Shown in pieces: positions 48,214-60,695 of a stretch of DNA of 64,000 nucleotides. Position numbers and translations under genes: made by a program. This DNA comes from Stutzerimonas stutzeri (GTDB lineage Bacteria > Pseudomonadota > Gammaproteobacteria > Enterobacterales > Pasteurellaceae), in contig CABDVE010000001.1 in NCBI GenBank assembly GCA_901420285.1, positions 1,798,001 through 1,862,000 on the forward strand, written 5' to 3'. Each line of letters opens with the position of its first letter. Position 1 is the first letter of the stretch. The notes beneath the pieces are model-generated. The model did no database searches. It worked only from the letters and a program-made list of their open reading frames with translations, and had not been told where the DNA came from.

Positions 48214-48245
48214 AAATGCGGTTGAAATCAACCGCACTTTTATTT
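48214..48245 (-). terminator. Hairpin between rpoZ and spoT, made of uptake-signal sequence
   Basis: GCGGTTGA / TCAACCGC stem with a 2-nt loop. One arm is an exact uptake signal (48231-48239) with its T-rich tail. On the minus strand it is followed by ATTTCTTTTC, so it may weaken transcription from rpoZ into spoT. Confidence 0.65.
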
Positions 48246-48272
48246 GATTATTCGGTAATTAACGTCATTATT

Positions 48273-48539
48273 TTATTCTGTAATCAATGCCACCGCTGCT
48301 TCTTCCGCGTGTTGAATCGCGACGATTTCTTGATGCTCTTGCACATCCATAATATCGTTCGTAATTAAGCCTTTTTCAATTTCACGCAATGCGATTACGG
48401 TCGGCTTATCATTATCTTCCGGCACTAACGGCTCGCGTTGATGTAACTGTAATTGTCTTGCTCGACGTGCAGCCGTTAAAATTAAATCAAAACGGTTACC
48501 AATTTTTTCTACTGCATCTTGCACTGTGACGCGTGCCAT
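48273..48539 (-). CDS. rpoZ: RNA polymerase omega subunit
   Basis: 88 aa, starting [20 protein letters not shown]. The conserved VALREI-type motif ([12 protein letters not shown]) is present. It helps assemble RNA polymerase and is part of a ppGpp-binding site, so pairing with spoT makes functional sense. Order gmk-rpoZ-spoT-recG. Confidence 0.96.
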   Translation of the reverse strand: MARVTVQDAVEKIGNRFDLILTAARRARQLQLHQREPLVPEDNDKPTVIALREIEKGLITNDIMDVQEHQEIVAIQHAEEAAVALITE

Positions 48540-48601
48540 ATTCTATTCTCCGATTTTTTAAAGTGTTTTCTACAAAGTGGCTCATGATACTAAATCTAAT
48601 A

Positions 48602-49228
48602 CTACTTATCCAGTAGTTGATTTAATAGCACCGCATTCGCTGTTTGTTGATAAGTTTTAGTTAAACGTTCCGTACGCAAAATGCTTTGTAAATCGCCTAA
48701 CGCCTGCTCGAAATTATCGTTCACAATGACGTAATCATATTCGTCATAATGCGAAATTTCATTTTTTGCTTTTGCCATGCGTTCAGCAATCACGTCTTCC
48801 TTATCTTGCCCACGACCAATCAAACGGCGCTCCAGTTCCGGCAAAGACGGGGGTAAAATGAAAATACTTTTTACAGAAGGTACTTTTTCACGAATCTGTT
48901 GCGCCCCCTGCCAATCGATATCTAAAAATACATCGATGCCTTTCGCTAGATTCTGCTCAATCGCCGGCAACGAAGTACCGTAATAATTACCGCCGAAAAC
49001 CGTGGCATATTCTAAAAACAAATCTTGTTCAATTAAAGATTCGAATTCCGCTTTTGACACAAAATAATAATGCACGCCATGACTTTCGCCCGGTCGCGGC
49101 GCCCGAGTGGTATGAGATATCGACACCATTTTTGGAGTGGAGGAATCACGTTCCAATAAGGCGGAAATCAAAGAGGATTTACCAGCGCCGCTCGGAGCTG
49201 AAAGAATATATAAATTGCCTTGAGACAC
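48602..49228 (-). CDS. gmk: Guanylate kinase
   Basis: 208 aa with the P-loop [13 protein letters not shown] (about 10-22), the GMP-binding region [11 protein letters not shown] and a LID region. It converts GMP to GDP. Head of the gmk-rpoZ-spoT-recG-murI series. A near copy of the 12-mer (48627) lies close to the C-terminus. Confidence 0.97.
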   Translation of the reverse strand: MSQGNLYILSAPSGAGKSSLISALLERDSSTPKMVSISHTTRAPRPGESHGVHYYFVSKAEFESLIEQDLFLEYATVFGGNYYGTSLPAIEQNLAKGIDVFLDIDWQGAQQIREKVPSVKSIFILPPSLPELERRLIGRGQDKEDVIAERMAKAKNEISHYDEYDYVIVNDNFEQALGDLQSILRTERLTKTYQQTANAVLLNQLLDK

Positions 49229-49333
49229 TGTTTAAACCTTTCGTTAAAATTTGCCGACTATTATGCCGATTATTTAAGAAAAAAGCATTAAAAGTGCGGG
49301 TAATTTTAGCCAGGTTTTAAAACCCGGAACGAT

Positions 49334-49349
49334 TTTGACTTAGATCACA
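49334..49349 (+). promoter_or_regulatory. Candidate CRP site upstream of gapA
   Basis: TTTGA - CTTAGA - TCACA, one mismatch from the TGTGA-N6-TCACA consensus, with AT-rich flanks. It lies about 130 bp upstream of gapA, where CRP would activate. Predicted by eye only. Confidence 0.5.
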
Positions 49350-49462
49350 AAAATAAGTCGCATTTCTAGTTTTATCCTAACGTCCATGCTACAATCTACC
49401 GCGGTATTTTACGGGATAATAGATGAATTTCCCTAACATAATGCTTTGTTTAACTTAACTAA

Positions 49463-50497
<1,035 letters not shown>

Positions 50498-50517
50498 TCA
50501 AAACCTTTAAAAAACTA

Positions 50518-50541
50518 ACCGCTCTTCGGAGCGGTTTTTTA
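50518..50541 (+). terminator. Terminator of gapA
   Basis: AACCGCT-CTTCGG-AGCGGTT stem followed by a run of T, 20 bp past the stop. The complementary A-run on the other side may let it work for glgP too. Confidence 0.9.
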
Positions 50542-50600
50542 CTGCATAAATTTCATACCGGCATTCAAAAAAACAAAAAATCCCCTTTCGAGGATTTTTA

Positions 50601-53063
50601 TCAGTTGAGTTTAATCGGCTCGACTTTCCAAATATTCTTTGCATATTCCAAAATCGTCCGATCCGACGAGAAAAATCCCATATTGATAATATTTTGAATC
50701 GTACTTTCGATCCATTGATCACGCTGTTTGTATTTCTCGTCCACCAATTTTTGCGCATCGACATAGCTGCGAAAATCCGCAAACGCCTGGTAGTAATCAT
50801 GATATTGTAAACCCTGCAGCAATTGTAAATAACGCTGCGGTTCTTGCGGAGAGAATACGCCGGAAATAATCTGATCAACCACGGCACGGAGTTCCGCATC
50901 GTGTTGGTAATATTCGAACGGACGATAACCGCCACGACGTAACTCTTCTACTTGTTCCACCGTGTTACCGAAAATGAAAATATGCTCTTCGCCTACGTTT
51001 TCCAAAATTTCTACATTTGCACCATCGAGTGTGCCAAGGGTTAATGCGCCGTTAAGAGCAAATTTCATATTACTGGTACCGGAGGCTTCCGTACCGGCCA
51101 AAGAAATTTGTTCGGAAATATCTGCAGCCGGAATAATTAACTGTGCCAAACTCACACTGTAATTCGGAATAAATACTACCTTTAATCGACCACATAAACG
51201 TTCATCATTGTTAATTACGTTAGCAACATCATTAATCAAGTGAATGGTTTGTTTCGCCGCGTAGTAGGCAGAAGCTGCTTTCCCCGCGAGAATAAATACT
51301 CGCGGTTGCCAATCTTTTTCAGGGTCTGCAAGCATCGCATTGTAGCGTGCCACAATGTGCAATACATTTAATATCTGCCGTTTATATTCATGGATACGTT
51401 TCACCTGCACGTCGAACACCGCATTGGGGTCAAGCTCAATACCAAGTTCACGTTTCACATAGTCGGCAAGTTTAATTTTATTAGCGTGTTTAATATCAGC
51501 GATTGCTTCTTTAAAAGTTTTATCGTGCGCTACGGTTGCCAATTTTTTAATTTGGCTTAAATCACAACGCCATTCGTTACCAATATATTTATCAAACAAA
51601 GCTGCCAATGCCGGATTCGCTACCGCTAACCAACGACGCGGAGTAATGCCGTTCGTCACATTGGTAAAGCGTTCCGGGTAAATACGCGCAAAGTCGGCAA
51701 AAGTAGAGGTGACCATTAAATCAGAGTGGATTGCCGCCACGCCGTTGATTTTATGGGAACCCACCACCGACAACCAGCCCATACGCACTTTACGTTGATG
51801 GCCTTCTTCAATAAGCGATACGCGGCGAATAAAATCGTTATCTGTCGTGATATAAGTACGCACATATTCCAAGAAACGATCGTTAATGTCGAAAATCATT
51901 TGCAAATGGCGTGGTAACACCTTCGCCATCATTTCCACCGGCCAAGTTTCCAACGCTTCCGACATCAATGTGTGGCAAGTATAGGAGAAAATACGGCGGG
52001 TCATATCCCACGCTTTTTGCCATTCGAAACCTTCCTCATCAATCAATACGCGCATCAGTTCGGGAATCGCTAGAGCCGGATGCGTATCGTTCAAGTGAAT
52101 TGCCACTTTGTCCGCCAAGTTTTCTAAATTCTCGTGGGTACGTTTGTGACGACGAATAATGTCTTGAAGCGATGCCGAAACAAGAAAGTACTCTTGGCGC
52201 AAGCGCAATTCACGGCCATTCCAAGTAGAATCGTCCGGATAAAGCACGCGTGAAAGGTTCTTATTGGCGGAACGTGCTTCCATTGCAGCCAAATGCTCGC
52301 CGCGGTTAAATTCGGCAAGATTAAAGGTTTCTTCCGCATGGGCAGACCATAAACGCAAGGTTGCTGCTGAATTGTTTTCATAGCCAGGAATCATTTGATC
52401 GTACGCAAGCGCCGTTACTTTTTCTTGTGGCTCCCATATGCATTTTTTACCTTCAAAATGAATGCCACCACCGAATGCCACTCTAAAACGCTTAGACGGA
52501 CGCATAAATTCCCAAGGTGCTCCTTTTTCCAACCAGTCATCCGGCCGTTCGACTTGTTCGCCGTTTTCAATTTTTTGACGGAACATTCCGTATTCATAAC
52601 GGATACCGTAGCCCATTCCCGGCAAACAAAGCGTTGCGATGGAATCCATAAAACAGGCCGCAAGACGCCCTAAACCACCGTTACCCAAACCGGGATCCAC
52701 TTCTTTGGCAATGATATCTTCCAAATCGACATTCATTTCTTGCAACGCTTCTTTAGCAATGTCATAAACCCCCTCTGCAATCAACGCGTTAGAAAGGGTA
52801 CGTCCAATTAAAAATTCCATTGAAAGGTAATAAACGCGACGAACGTCGTCTGCGCGTGCTTGGCTTGCCGTAGAAATCCAACCTTCCGTTACGAGATCGC
52901 GAACGGCGTATAAGGTAGCATTCAACCAGTCACGCGTACTCGCTTCACGCGGAGAGCGACCGATAGAAAAGATAAGTTTATAGACAATCGATTTTTTCAA
53001 TGCTTCAACATTGATTTCGGGACGATGGTATAGGAATGGAGAATCAAAATTATCCATTATCAT
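50601..53063 (-). CDS. glgP: Glycogen phosphorylase
   Basis: 820 aa. The PLP lysine is in [23 protein letters not shown], near the C-terminal third, and the glucan-binding region follows the family pattern. It releases glucose-1-phosphate from glycogen. Two possible ATGs lie two codons apart at the start (MIM). Last gene of the glg cluster, 266 bp downstream of glgA with a hairpin between. A near 12-mer lies at about 51411. Confidence 0.97.
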   Translation of the reverse strand: MIMDNFDSPFLYHRPEINVEALKKSIVYKLIFSIGRSPREASTRDWLNATLYAVRDLVTEGWISTASQARADDVRRVYYLSMEFLIGRTLSNALIAEGVYDIAKEALQEMNVDLEDIIAKEVDPGLGNGGLGRLAACFMDSIATLCLPGMGYGIRYEYGMFRQKIENGEQVERPDDWLEKGAPWEFMRPSKRFRVAFGGGIHFEGKKCIWEPQEKVTALAYDQMIPGYENNSAATLRLWSAHAEETFNLAEFNRGEHLAAMEARSANKNLSRVLYPDDSTWNGRELRLRQEYFLVSASLQDIIRRHKRTHENLENLADKVAIHLNDTHPALAIPELMRVLIDEEGFEWQKAWDMTRRIFSYTCHTLMSEALETWPVEMMAKVLPRHLQMIFDINDRFLEYVRTYITTDNDFIRRVSLIEEGHQRKVRMGWLSVVGSHKINGVAAIHSDLMVTSTFADFARIYPERFTNVTNGITPRRWLAVANPALAALFDKYIGNEWRCDLSQIKKLATVAHDKTFKEAIADIKHANKIKLADYVKRELGIELDPNAVFDVQVKRIHEYKRQILNVLHIVARYNAMLADPEKDWQPRVFILAGKAASAYYAAKQTIHLINDVANVINNDERLCGRLKVVFIPNYSVSLAQLIIPAADISEQISLAGTEASGTSNMKFALNGALTLGTLDGANVEILENVGEEHIFIFGNTVEQVEELRRGGYRPFEYYQHDAELRAVVDQIISGVFSPQEPQRYLQLLQGLQYHDYYQAFADFRSYVDAQKLVDEKYKQRDQWIESTIQNIINMGFFSSDRTILEYAKNIWKVEPIKLN

Positions 53064-53283
53064 GGTTATGAACCTCAGTGAGAGAAGTGAAGAAATGAGA
53101 AAGGGATAACTAAACGATATAGGCTTCCATTTGCCTATTGAACGGCGCTCAGCACAAGCCCCAAATTTTTTAGAATATAGGAAATGTCCAGCTTTCTAAC
53201 ATCCGTATTATTAATAATAAAGCGTTAGCCCCACAATAAAAAACGCCTAAATTTTAGACTTTATTCGCCAAAAAACAATTAAA

Positions 53284-53321
53284 TTTGCACCGCTTGATAA
53301 AAAAATTTTCAAGCGGTGCAA
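53284..53321. terminator. Hairpin after glgA built from CAAGCGGTGCAA-type arms
   Basis: Arms TTGCACCGCTTGA and TCAAGCGGTGCAA (53285-53297 and 53309-53321) are perfect complements with an 11-nt A/T loop. It lies just past the glgA stop. The arms contain CAAGCGGT, the core of the Actinobacillus-type uptake signal, and share GCGGTGC with the 12-mer. The T-tract on the minus strand is weak. Confidence 0.7.
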
Positions 53322-53329
53322 GCAACAAA

Positions 53330-54760
53330 TTATAAACGACGATATAACGCCTGATAATGTTGCGCGGCATTGCGCCAACTGAAATCTTGGCTCATCGCAT
53401 TGGCGCGCACCATTGACCAGACTTTCGGTTTCTGCCACAAAGAGAAAGCCTGTCGAATGGCTTGCCTTAAATCCGTTGCTCTCGCCTGCTGAAATACAAA
53501 ACCGGTTGCCGTACGTTCCTTGATGCTATCGGTGGTACTATTCACCACAGTATCGGCTAATCCGCCGGTTTGCCGCACTAAGGGTAACGTGCCGTATTGT
53601 AAACCGTAGAGCTGAGTTAAGCCGCAAGGTTCAAAACGACTTGGTACCAAAATCACATCGCCGCCGGCAACCATTAAATGAGAAAGCGCCTCGTCGTAAC
53701 CGATTTTTACCGCAACATTCTCAGGATACGCTTCTGCCAGAGCACGCACGGCAGCCTCCCAATGCGGTGCTCCTGAGCCAAGTAACGCAAGCTGCCCACC
53801 TTGCGCCACAATCTCGTCTGCGCTTTCAATTAATAAATCGATCCCTTTTTGCTCGGTTAAACGTGTAACCATCACAAACAGCAGCGCCTCTTCTTTTGGC
53901 GGCAAATTGAAATAAGCCTGTAATTCGGCTTTATTTTTCTTCTTGCCCGTCATAGTTTTTTGTTTGTAATGATATTGAAGATAACCGTCGCAGCTCGGAT
54001 GCCAAATTTGTTCGTCCACACCATTTAAAATGCCGACTAATTTGCCTTGCTCACGCAAGCTTCCTAACAATCCTTGCAAACCATAAGCGAATTCTTCCGT
54101 CGTAATTTCTTGTGCATAAGTCGGGCTAACCGCCGTTACCGCATCGGAATAATACAAGCCGGCTTTCAAATAAGAAATTTGACCAAACAATTCTAATCCG
54201 TTCATATCAAACATACTTTCCGGCAATCCGATTTCATCTAAGTGACGACGCGCAAACTGTCCTTGATAAGCTAAATTATGAATGGTGAAAACGGATTTGG
54301 CCGGTTTACCTTTGTTAACCAAATAAGCGGCAGCGAGTCCCGCATGCCAATCATGACCATGAACAATTTCCGCACGCCACCAAGAATCCAACCCTGTAGC
54401 CAATTCCGCGCCGATCCAACCGAGTAGCGCAAAGCGTTTATAATTATCGCCATAATCGTTGTAATCCGCATCGTGATAAGGATTCCCCTTGCGCGCATAC
54501 AAATGTGGCGCGTCTATTAAATAAACACCCAAGCCGTTATATTCACCATACTGTAAAACAACATGACCGGCAAAGTTATCAAATTCTGCTACGACATGGG
54601 TTTCGGGTATACCACGAAAAATTGCCGGATAGGCAGGCAATAAAATTCGCACGTCCATTCCTATCATTTTTTGCGCGAAGGGTAAGGCACCAATAACGTC
54701 GGCAAGCCCACCTGTTTTCAATAAAGGATAAAGCTCCGAGCAAACGTGTAAAACTTTCAT
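53330..54760 (-). CDS. glgA: Glycogen synthase
   Basis: 476 aa, GT5 family. The ADP-glucose binding motif KTGGLADV starts at Lys15 and the C-terminal Rossmann domain has PSRFEPCGLTQLYG. It elongates glycogen from ADP-glucose. Order glgB-glgX-glgC-glgA-glgP. One exact 12-mer (53760-53771) is read Gly-Ala-Pro-His-Trp. Confidence 0.97.
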   Translation of the reverse strand: MKVLHVCSELYPLLKTGGLADVIGALPFAQKMIGMDVRILLPAYPAIFRGIPETHVVAEFDNFAGHVVLQYGEYNGLGVYLIDAPHLYARKGNPYHDADYNDYGDNYKRFALLGWIGAELATGLDSWWRAEIVHGHDWHAGLAAAYLVNKGKPAKSVFTIHNLAYQGQFARRHLDEIGLPESMFDMNGLELFGQISYLKAGLYYSDAVTAVSPTYAQEITTEEFAYGLQGLLGSLREQGKLVGILNGVDEQIWHPSCDGYLQYHYKQKTMTGKKKNKAELQAYFNLPPKEEALLFVMVTRLTEQKGIDLLIESADEIVAQGGQLALLGSGAPHWEAAVRALAEAYPENVAVKIGYDEALSHLMVAGGDVILVPSRFEPCGLTQLYGLQYGTLPLVRQTGGLADTVVNSTTDSIKERTATGFVFQQARATDLRQAIRQAFSLWQKPKVWSMVRANAMSQDFSWRNAAQHYQALYRRL

Positions 54761-54826
54761 AAAATTTCCTATGATTATAAATAACCCTTGAAGAATAGGT
54801 TTTCTTTAAAGAAGAGTAAAAAAGTA

Positions 54827-54870
54827 CGGTCGGTTTCCAAAGATTTCTGAAATCAACCGCACTTTTTCTT
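54827..54870 (-). terminator. Uptake-signal dyad between glgC and glgA
   Basis: One exact uptake signal (54856-54864, minus orientation) and one degenerate copy (AAGTACGGT, plus orientation) form an inverted pair flanked by A and T runs. It may weaken read-through from glgC to glgA. Confidence 0.6.
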
Positions 54871-54872
54871 TA

Positions 54873-56168
54873 TCAATCCAAATGCGCTTCCGAAACAACC
54901 TCTTCGCCCGCTAACTTTTGCAACATCGGACGAGTCACCAAAATGACTTTACCGGTGGAACTGATACGGAAATGCTTTTTATCTTCTTCCGGATTAACGC
55001 CGATTTGTGTACCGTCCGGAATTTCACAGTGACGATCGATAATGCAGTTTTTCAAAATACAGTTTTTGCCGATTTCCACTTCAGGAAGTACAACGCAATG
55101 ATCAATACGGGAACCTTCATTAATTTTAATACGGTCAAATAACACGGAATAACTAATCGACGCATCGGTGATCACACAACCACCGCCGATTAAGGAATTA
55201 TCTACCGGACGAATACTGGCGTCTTTATAAAAAAATTTAGACGGATACGCTTGTACCGGATTACCGCGAATCGGCCAGTCTTGATCATAAATATCAAGCT
55301 GCGGTTTTTCCGAGACAAGGTCGAGATTGGATTGCCAGAAACTATCAAGTGTACCGACGTCACGCCAATAAATTTCACCTTCCGTATTACGCCCCATGCA
55401 AGAGCGGCTAAACGGATGCGCATAAAGTGTCTCTTCTTGCAAACATTTCGGCAAAATATCCTTGCCGAAATCATGGCTGCTATTTGGCTTGTTCACTTCT
55501 CGTTCAAGCAAATCATATAAATAATCCGCATCAAATACATAAATGCCCATAGAGGCCAAAGAAATATCGGGTTTCCCCACCATTGCCGGTGGATCTTTCG
55601 GTTTTTCAACAAAGGCTTTTACTTTTAAATTTTCATTTACCGCCATCACACCGAACTCGCTGGCTTCGGAACGCGGCACTTCAATACAGCCTACCGTGCA
55701 TTTAGCACCGCTGGATACGTGATCCATCAGCATCACGCTATAATCCTGTTTGTAAATATGGTCGCCGGCCAAAATCAAAATATATTTAGGACGATAATGA
55801 TCGCGAATAATTGCCATATTTTGGTACACCGCATCGGCAGTTCCCCGATACCAAGTAGAATCATCAATTTGTTGACGCGCAGGGAGCATATCCACAAATT
55901 CACCGCGTTCTTGCGGTAAAAATGACCAACCGGTTTGCAAATGACGGAGCAACGAATGAGCGGCATATTGCGTAACCACGCCGATACGGTTTAAACCGGA
56001 GTTGATACAATTTGAAAGAGCAAAATCGATAATACGGCGATTCCCCCCGAAATAAAGGGCCGGTTTGGCACGCTTATCGGTTAATTCATGAAGTCGTGAG
56101 CCACGGCCGCCGGCTAAAATAAGCACTAAGGTATCTTTTATAAGAGAGTATTTGTTTGGACTTTTCAT
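54873..56168 (-). CDS. glgC: Glucose-1-phosphate adenylyltransferase
   Basis: 431 aa. The N-terminal nucleotidyltransferase motif is AGGRGSRLHELTDKRAKPA and a C-terminal left-handed beta-helix follows. It makes ADP-glucose, the regulated step of glycogen synthesis; an FBP/AMP-type control is expected from the family. It starts 18 bp after glgX. Confidence 0.97.
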   Translation of the reverse strand: MKSPNKYSLIKDTLVLILAGGRGSRLHELTDKRAKPALYFGGNRRIIDFALSNCINSGLNRIGVVTQYAAHSLLRHLQTGWSFLPQERGEFVDMLPARQQIDDSTWYRGTADAVYQNMAIIRDHYRPKYILILAGDHIYKQDYSVMLMDHVSSGAKCTVGCIEVPRSEASEFGVMAVNENLKVKAFVEKPKDPPAMVGKPDISLASMGIYVFDADYLYDLLEREVNKPNSSHDFGKDILPKCLQEETLYAHPFSRSCMGRNTEGEIYWRDVGTLDSFWQSNLDLVSEKPQLDIYDQDWPIRGNPVQAYPSKFFYKDASIRPVDNSLIGGGCVITDASISYSVLFDRIKINEGSRIDHCVVLPEVEIGKNCILKNCIIDRHCEIPDGTQIGVNPEEDKKHFRISSTGKVILVTRPMLQKLAGEEVVSEAHLD

Positions 56169-56186
56169 TATAAATCTCCGTTTGTA

Positions 56187-58181
56187 TCAACAATCCGTTT
56201 TCTTCAACAAACAAAATGCCATACTGCTAACCGCCACTTCCTGTGACGAAATGAACGTTAAGTTTGTTGTCCCTACCAAGGCTTTCCATTGGCTGACAGC
56301 ACAACTAGGCAATATGAAAGTCTGAGATTCTGCTTTCGCATTAACTAAAAGAAGCCATTTTGCATCCAATAAAATTTGTAACGCTTTGACTCCAAGGTTT
56401 TGCCAATCGGCTAATTGCATCGGTTCCCCATGCAGATTGAACCAAGCGACATTTTCATTTGACCACCAAGCATCGTTTTGCAAACTTTGTATCTGTTTAC
56501 GTGCTGCAATCGTTTGCTTCGTTAATTCAAATAATTCCGTATTAAAATCTGCCCATTTCAACCAAGTAATTTCATTGTCTTGGCAATACGCGTTATTGTT
56601 GCCATATTGCGTATTACCGAATTCATCGCCGGCCAGCAACATAGGCGTGCCATTAGCAAGCAATAAACTCATTAGCAAACCGTATTGGGCGAATAAACGG
56701 TCATTTTCTATTGTATTTCTTTCGGTTCCAGACAAATTTTCTGTTAAACCTTCTACTCCGTGGTTGTAGCTGTAATTTTCATTTCTCCCGTCACGGTTTT
56801 CTTCGCCGTTAGCCTCATTATGTTTTTCGTTATAACTGACCAAATCACGCATAACAAAGCCATCATGAGCGGTAATAAAATTAAGCGTCGAGTGCGGTAA
56901 ACGATCGTTTTTCTTAAACAAATCAGCGGAACCGGCAAAACGCTCGGCAAACGCGCCTACGTCGCCACTTTTCCATAACCAAAAACGACAAAGATCATCA
57001 CGAAAACGATCATTCCACTCAGCAAAATAACTTGGGAAATTACCTACCTGATAACCGTAATGCCCGATATCCCAAGGCTCGGCAATCAGTTTCACGCGCT
57101 GCAAACTCGGCTCGTTCCGAATATCGCTAAAAAGCTGCGCTTGTGCATTAAAATCGGGCTTATCGCGTCCAAGCACCGAGGCCAAATCAAAACGGAAACC
57201 ATCCACGCGGCATTGTTCCGCCCAATACCGCAAGCAATCTACCACCCATTTACGCCCCACTCCGGAAGAGAGATTGAGCATATTGCCGCAACCCGTCCAG
57301 TTAATGTAATGCCCACTATCATTGCGCCAATAGTATGTTTGATCGTCAATTCCGCGTTGACAAAAAGTCGGATAACCTTGCTCCGATTCGGCGGAATGGT
57401 TAAACACCACATCCAAAATGACTTCAATACCCGCACCGTGTAAAGCTTTTACCATCGCTTTAAATTCAACAAGCGGATTTTCGCTTGAGGCATATTTCGG
57501 CTCTACGGCGAACATGGCAAGCGGATTATATCCCCAATAATTTTGCAAATTTTTTTCTTGTAAGTGCGGCTCATCCACAAAAAAATTGACCGGTAATAAT
57601 TCAACGGCCGTCACGCCAAGCGCTTGCAAATAAGCCAAATTCACCGGATGAGCTAACCCCGCATAAGTACCGCGTAGCGCCGCCGGAATGTTGTCGTTGA
57701 GCTGACTAAATCCCTTCACATGCAGTTCATACAGAATAGTTTGCGCCCATGGCGTATTCGGTGCGCTGTCGCCCGACCAATCGAAATCTTCCGAAATTAC
57801 GACCGCTTTTGGTGCAAGGGGGGCATTGTCACGATTATCGTTCATTAAAAACCAAGAACGGCTTTCTTCCGTCGTTAAATCAGGCTTATGAGTTACCGCT
57901 TTTGCATAAGGATCAAGCATCAATTTCTGCGGATTGGCATATTCACCGTAAACACGAAAACCGTATTCCGTGCCGATTTCCACGCCGGTTAGCGCCAAAT
58001 GCCACACATTTTCCGTACGAATCATTGGAAAACGGATTTCTTCTTCGCTACTAAATAAGCAAAGTTCAACACGGCTCGCCGCCGCAGAAAACAATGCAAA
58101 ATTAGCGATTTGTTCGCCGTTTTTAACTATTTTTGAATAGCCCGGTGGAAATGCCGTGCCGTTATCGTAAATGTTGAACAT
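56187..58181 (-). CDS. glgX: Glycogen debranching enzyme GlgX
   Basis: 664 aa. N-terminal CBM48 domain (about 15-125), then a GH13 barrel with DVVFNHSAE, the nucleophile region GFRFDLASV, the acid region KLIAEPWD and FITAHDGF. It removes alpha-1,6 branches of phosphorylase-limit dextrin. It precedes glgC by 18 bp; 237 bp with a 12-mer dyad separate it from glgB. Confidence 0.96.
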   Translation of the reverse strand: MFNIYDNGTAFPPGYSKIVKNGEQIANFALFSAAASRVELCLFSSEEEIRFPMIRTENVWHLALTGVEIGTEYGFRVYGEYANPQKLMLDPYAKAVTHKPDLTTEESRSWFLMNDNRDNAPLAPKAVVISEDFDWSGDSAPNTPWAQTILYELHVKGFSQLNDNIPAALRGTYAGLAHPVNLAYLQALGVTAVELLPVNFFVDEPHLQEKNLQNYWGYNPLAMFAVEPKYASSENPLVEFKAMVKALHGAGIEVILDVVFNHSAESEQGYPTFCQRGIDDQTYYWRNDSGHYINWTGCGNMLNLSSGVGRKWVVDCLRYWAEQCRVDGFRFDLASVLGRDKPDFNAQAQLFSDIRNEPSLQRVKLIAEPWDIGHYGYQVGNFPSYFAEWNDRFRDDLCRFWLWKSGDVGAFAERFAGSADLFKKNDRLPHSTLNFITAHDGFVMRDLVSYNEKHNEANGEENRDGRNENYSYNHGVEGLTENLSGTERNTIENDRLFAQYGLLMSLLLANGTPMLLAGDEFGNTQYGNNNAYCQDNEITWLKWADFNTELFELTKQTIAARKQIQSLQNDAWWSNENVAWFNLHGEPMQLADWQNLGVKALQILLDAKWLLLVNAKAESQTFILPSCAVSQWKALVGTTNLTFISSQEVAVSSMAFCLLKKTDC

Positions 58182-58260
58182 CGTTATCTCGCCATATTGC
58201 TTCGCACTTTAATTTTCTCTCTGTTCTCAGAAAGCGGCATTGAAGGCGAAGTGTGATTTG

Positions 58261-58305
58261 AGCACCGCATTGAACCCTTGCCACACGGGGCTTCAATGCG
58301 GTGCT
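58261..58305. repeat. Nested inverted pair of the 12-mer in the glgB-glgX spacer
   Basis: Exact copies in opposite orientation at 58261-58272 and 58294-58305. With flanking AA / TT the stem is 14 bp, and an inner CCC / GGG pairing extends it. The layout is the same as at 17813-17857. It follows the glgB stop by about 110 bp and could end or process the transcript. Confidence 0.85.
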
Positions 58306-58418
58306 AATCGGCGATCTCATGATCGCTTTACTGCAATTCTTCCCGTAACCGTTTTGTGGCGGTTTTCGCCGTTTACAAAGGAATAAAAATTCAATCTTTC
58401 GCAGAGAAATAGAACGAT

Positions 58419-60611
58419 TTATTCCGTTTTCAATTTTAAATAGACCGTCGCCAACGGCGGAATGGAAACGGAAATGGAATGTTTGCGCCCATGGCTTTCC
58501 ATATCTTCAGTTCGTACTTCACCGAAATTACCGATATTGGATCCTTGGTAATACATCGAATCGGTATTCAAAATTTCTTCATAGCTACCGGCGATATTCA
58601 CACCAATGCGGTACTCGTGGCGCGGGACAGGCGTGAAGTTACTGATTACGATAATACATTCGCCATCGCAGCTTCTGCGCTCAAAAGCGAAGACAGAATT
58701 CGCGGCATCGTTCACCACAAGCCAATCAAAGCCTTCCGGCGAATTATCAAGTTCGAAAAGCGGGCGATTTTGTTGGTAAATACGGTTCAAGTCTTTCACC
58801 AATTTCAACACGCCTTTGTGCCAACCACCACCAATGTTTTCGTCTAACAAAAACCAATCCAAACTTTCTTCGTGATTCCATTCGCGCCCTTGTGCAAATT
58901 CATTGCCCATAAACAGTAATTTTTTACCCGGGTAGCCCCACATATAGCCGTAATAAGCCCGCAAGTTAGCGAATTTTTGCCACGCATCGCCCGGCATTTT
59001 GCCGAGTAATGAGCATTTGCCGTGTACCACTTCGTCGTGAGAAAGTGGCAATACGAAGTTTTCGCTGTATTGATAGACCATGCCGAAAGTCATTTTATTA
59101 TGGTGATATTGGCGATAAATCGGATCGAGTTTCATATAGGAAAGGGTGTCGTTCATCCATCCCATATTCCATTTGAAATTGAAGCCGAGCCCACCTTGTT
59201 CGCTCGGATGGGTGACGCCCGCAAAAGAAGTCGATTCTTCCGCGATAGAAATCGCCCCTGCCATTTCGCTGTGAATTTTCCAGTTGGTATGTTTTAAAAA
59301 TTCGATGGCTTCCAAATTTTCGCGTCCGCCGTATTGATTTGGAATCCACTCACCTTCCGCACGACTGTAATCACGGTAGAGCATTGACGCCACCGCATCC
59401 ACGCGAATGCCGTCCACCCCGAAACGTTCCAACCAATACAGCGCATTACTGGAAAGGAAATTTTTCACTTCATGGCGGCCGTAATTGTAAATCAGCGTGT
59501 TCCAATCTTGATGGTAACCTTCTTTTGGATCGGCGTGCTCGTACAATGCGGTGCCATCAAAGGCGACAAGTCCGTGAGTGTCGCTTGGAAAATGGCCCGG
59601 CACCCAATCTAAAATAACGTTAATCCCCGCATCATGGGCCCGTTGGACTAAACGACGAAAGCCTTCCGGTGAACCGAAACGACTGGTCGGTGAATACAGT
59701 CCGAGCGGTTGATAACCCCAAGAACCGTCATAAGGGAACTCAGAAAGCGGTAAAAATTCAATATGCGTAAATCCCATATCCTTCACGTAAGGTATGAGTT
59801 CGTCAGCGATTTGATCGTAATCAAGCCAGAAATTATTTTCTAAATTGCGGCGCCATGAACCTAAATGCACTTCATAAATGGAAATCGGCCGATTCGCTTG
59901 GTTCGCTTCACGACGTTGTTCCGTCATTTCCACCACATTTGGCAAAGCGCTGATTTGCGAGGCGGTATCCGGGCGAAGCTGCGAACTGAAAGCATAAGGA
60001 TCGGCTTTCAAGCGAAGATTGCCGTGGCAATCAATAAGTTCAAATTTATAAAGCTGCCCCAAACTGGCTTTCGGTAGAAACAATTCCCACACGCCGCTTT
60101 TTGCGTGAAACCGCATCGGGTGGCGACGACCGTCCCAATAATTAAAATCGCCCACGATGGAAACCCGTCGGGCATTCGGTGCCCATAAACGAAAATTCAC
60201 TCCGCTTACACCGTCGCATTCCATAAAATGTGCGCCGAGTACTTCATAAGGACGAAGCATTGAACCTTCGGAAAGCAGCCATTGTTCAAGATCATCAAGC
60301 ATCGGATGAAAACGGTACGGATCTTCCACTATTTGTCCTTCTAGCCCCCATGAAACCTGTAATTGATAGGCAAAAAATTCACGGCAATTTGGGATCACGC
60401 CGGAAAAAAAACCGCGTTCATCCAAGCAGTCTAATTCCGCTACGCGCTCACCGGACTCAAACGCAATAACGCTTACATGATCCGCATCCGGCAAAAGTGC
60501 GCGAACCTCAATGCCGCGTTCGGTTTCATGCATACCTAGTGTAGCGAAAGGATCGCCGTTGGTAGCATCAAAAAAACTATCGATAATTGCTTGTGTCGTT
60601 GCATATGTCAT
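58419..60611 (-). CDS. glgB: 1,4-alpha-glucan branching enzyme
   Basis: 730 aa. N-terminal N1 and CBM48 domains (to about 215), GH13 barrel with DWVPGHFP, nucleophile motif [10 protein letters not shown], acid region ISIAEEST and [12 protein letters not shown], then a C-terminal beta domain. It adds alpha-1,6 branches. Upstream-most gene of the glg cluster. In H. influenzae malQ is the upstream neighbour as far as I recall; here the space holds a decayed frame. A near 12-mer lies at about 59543. Confidence 0.97.
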   Translation of the reverse strand: MTYATTQAIIDSFFDATNGDPFATLGMHETERGIEVRALLPDADHVSVIAFESGERVAELDCLDERGFFSGVIPNCREFFAYQLQVSWGLEGQIVEDPYRFHPMLDDLEQWLLSEGSMLRPYEVLGAHFMECDGVSGVNFRLWAPNARRVSIVGDFNYWDGRRHPMRFHAKSGVWELFLPKASLGQLYKFELIDCHGNLRLKADPYAFSSQLRPDTASQISALPNVVEMTEQRREANQANRPISIYEVHLGSWRRNLENNFWLDYDQIADELIPYVKDMGFTHIEFLPLSEFPYDGSWGYQPLGLYSPTSRFGSPEGFRRLVQRAHDAGINVILDWVPGHFPSDTHGLVAFDGTALYEHADPKEGYHQDWNTLIYNYGRHEVKNFLSSNALYWLERFGVDGIRVDAVASMLYRDYSRAEGEWIPNQYGGRENLEAIEFLKHTNWKIHSEMAGAISIAEESTSFAGVTHPSEQGGLGFNFKWNMGWMNDTLSYMKLDPIYRQYHHNKMTFGMVYQYSENFVLPLSHDEVVHGKCSLLGKMPGDAWQKFANLRAYYGYMWGYPGKKLLFMGNEFAQGREWNHEESLDWFLLDENIGGGWHKGVLKLVKDLNRIYQQNRPLFELDNSPEGFDWLVVNDAANSVFAFERRSCDGECIIVISNFTPVPRHEYRIGVNIAGSYEEILNTDSMYYQGSNIGNFGEVRTEDMESHGRKHSISVSIPPLATVYLKLKTE

Positions 60612-60695
60612 GGCATCTCCTTACGCTTTGCGCGATGAGTTGATTCACGCAAAGAAGGTTTGTAATGATTCGTTGCTAAAAATAAATTCTAAAGA

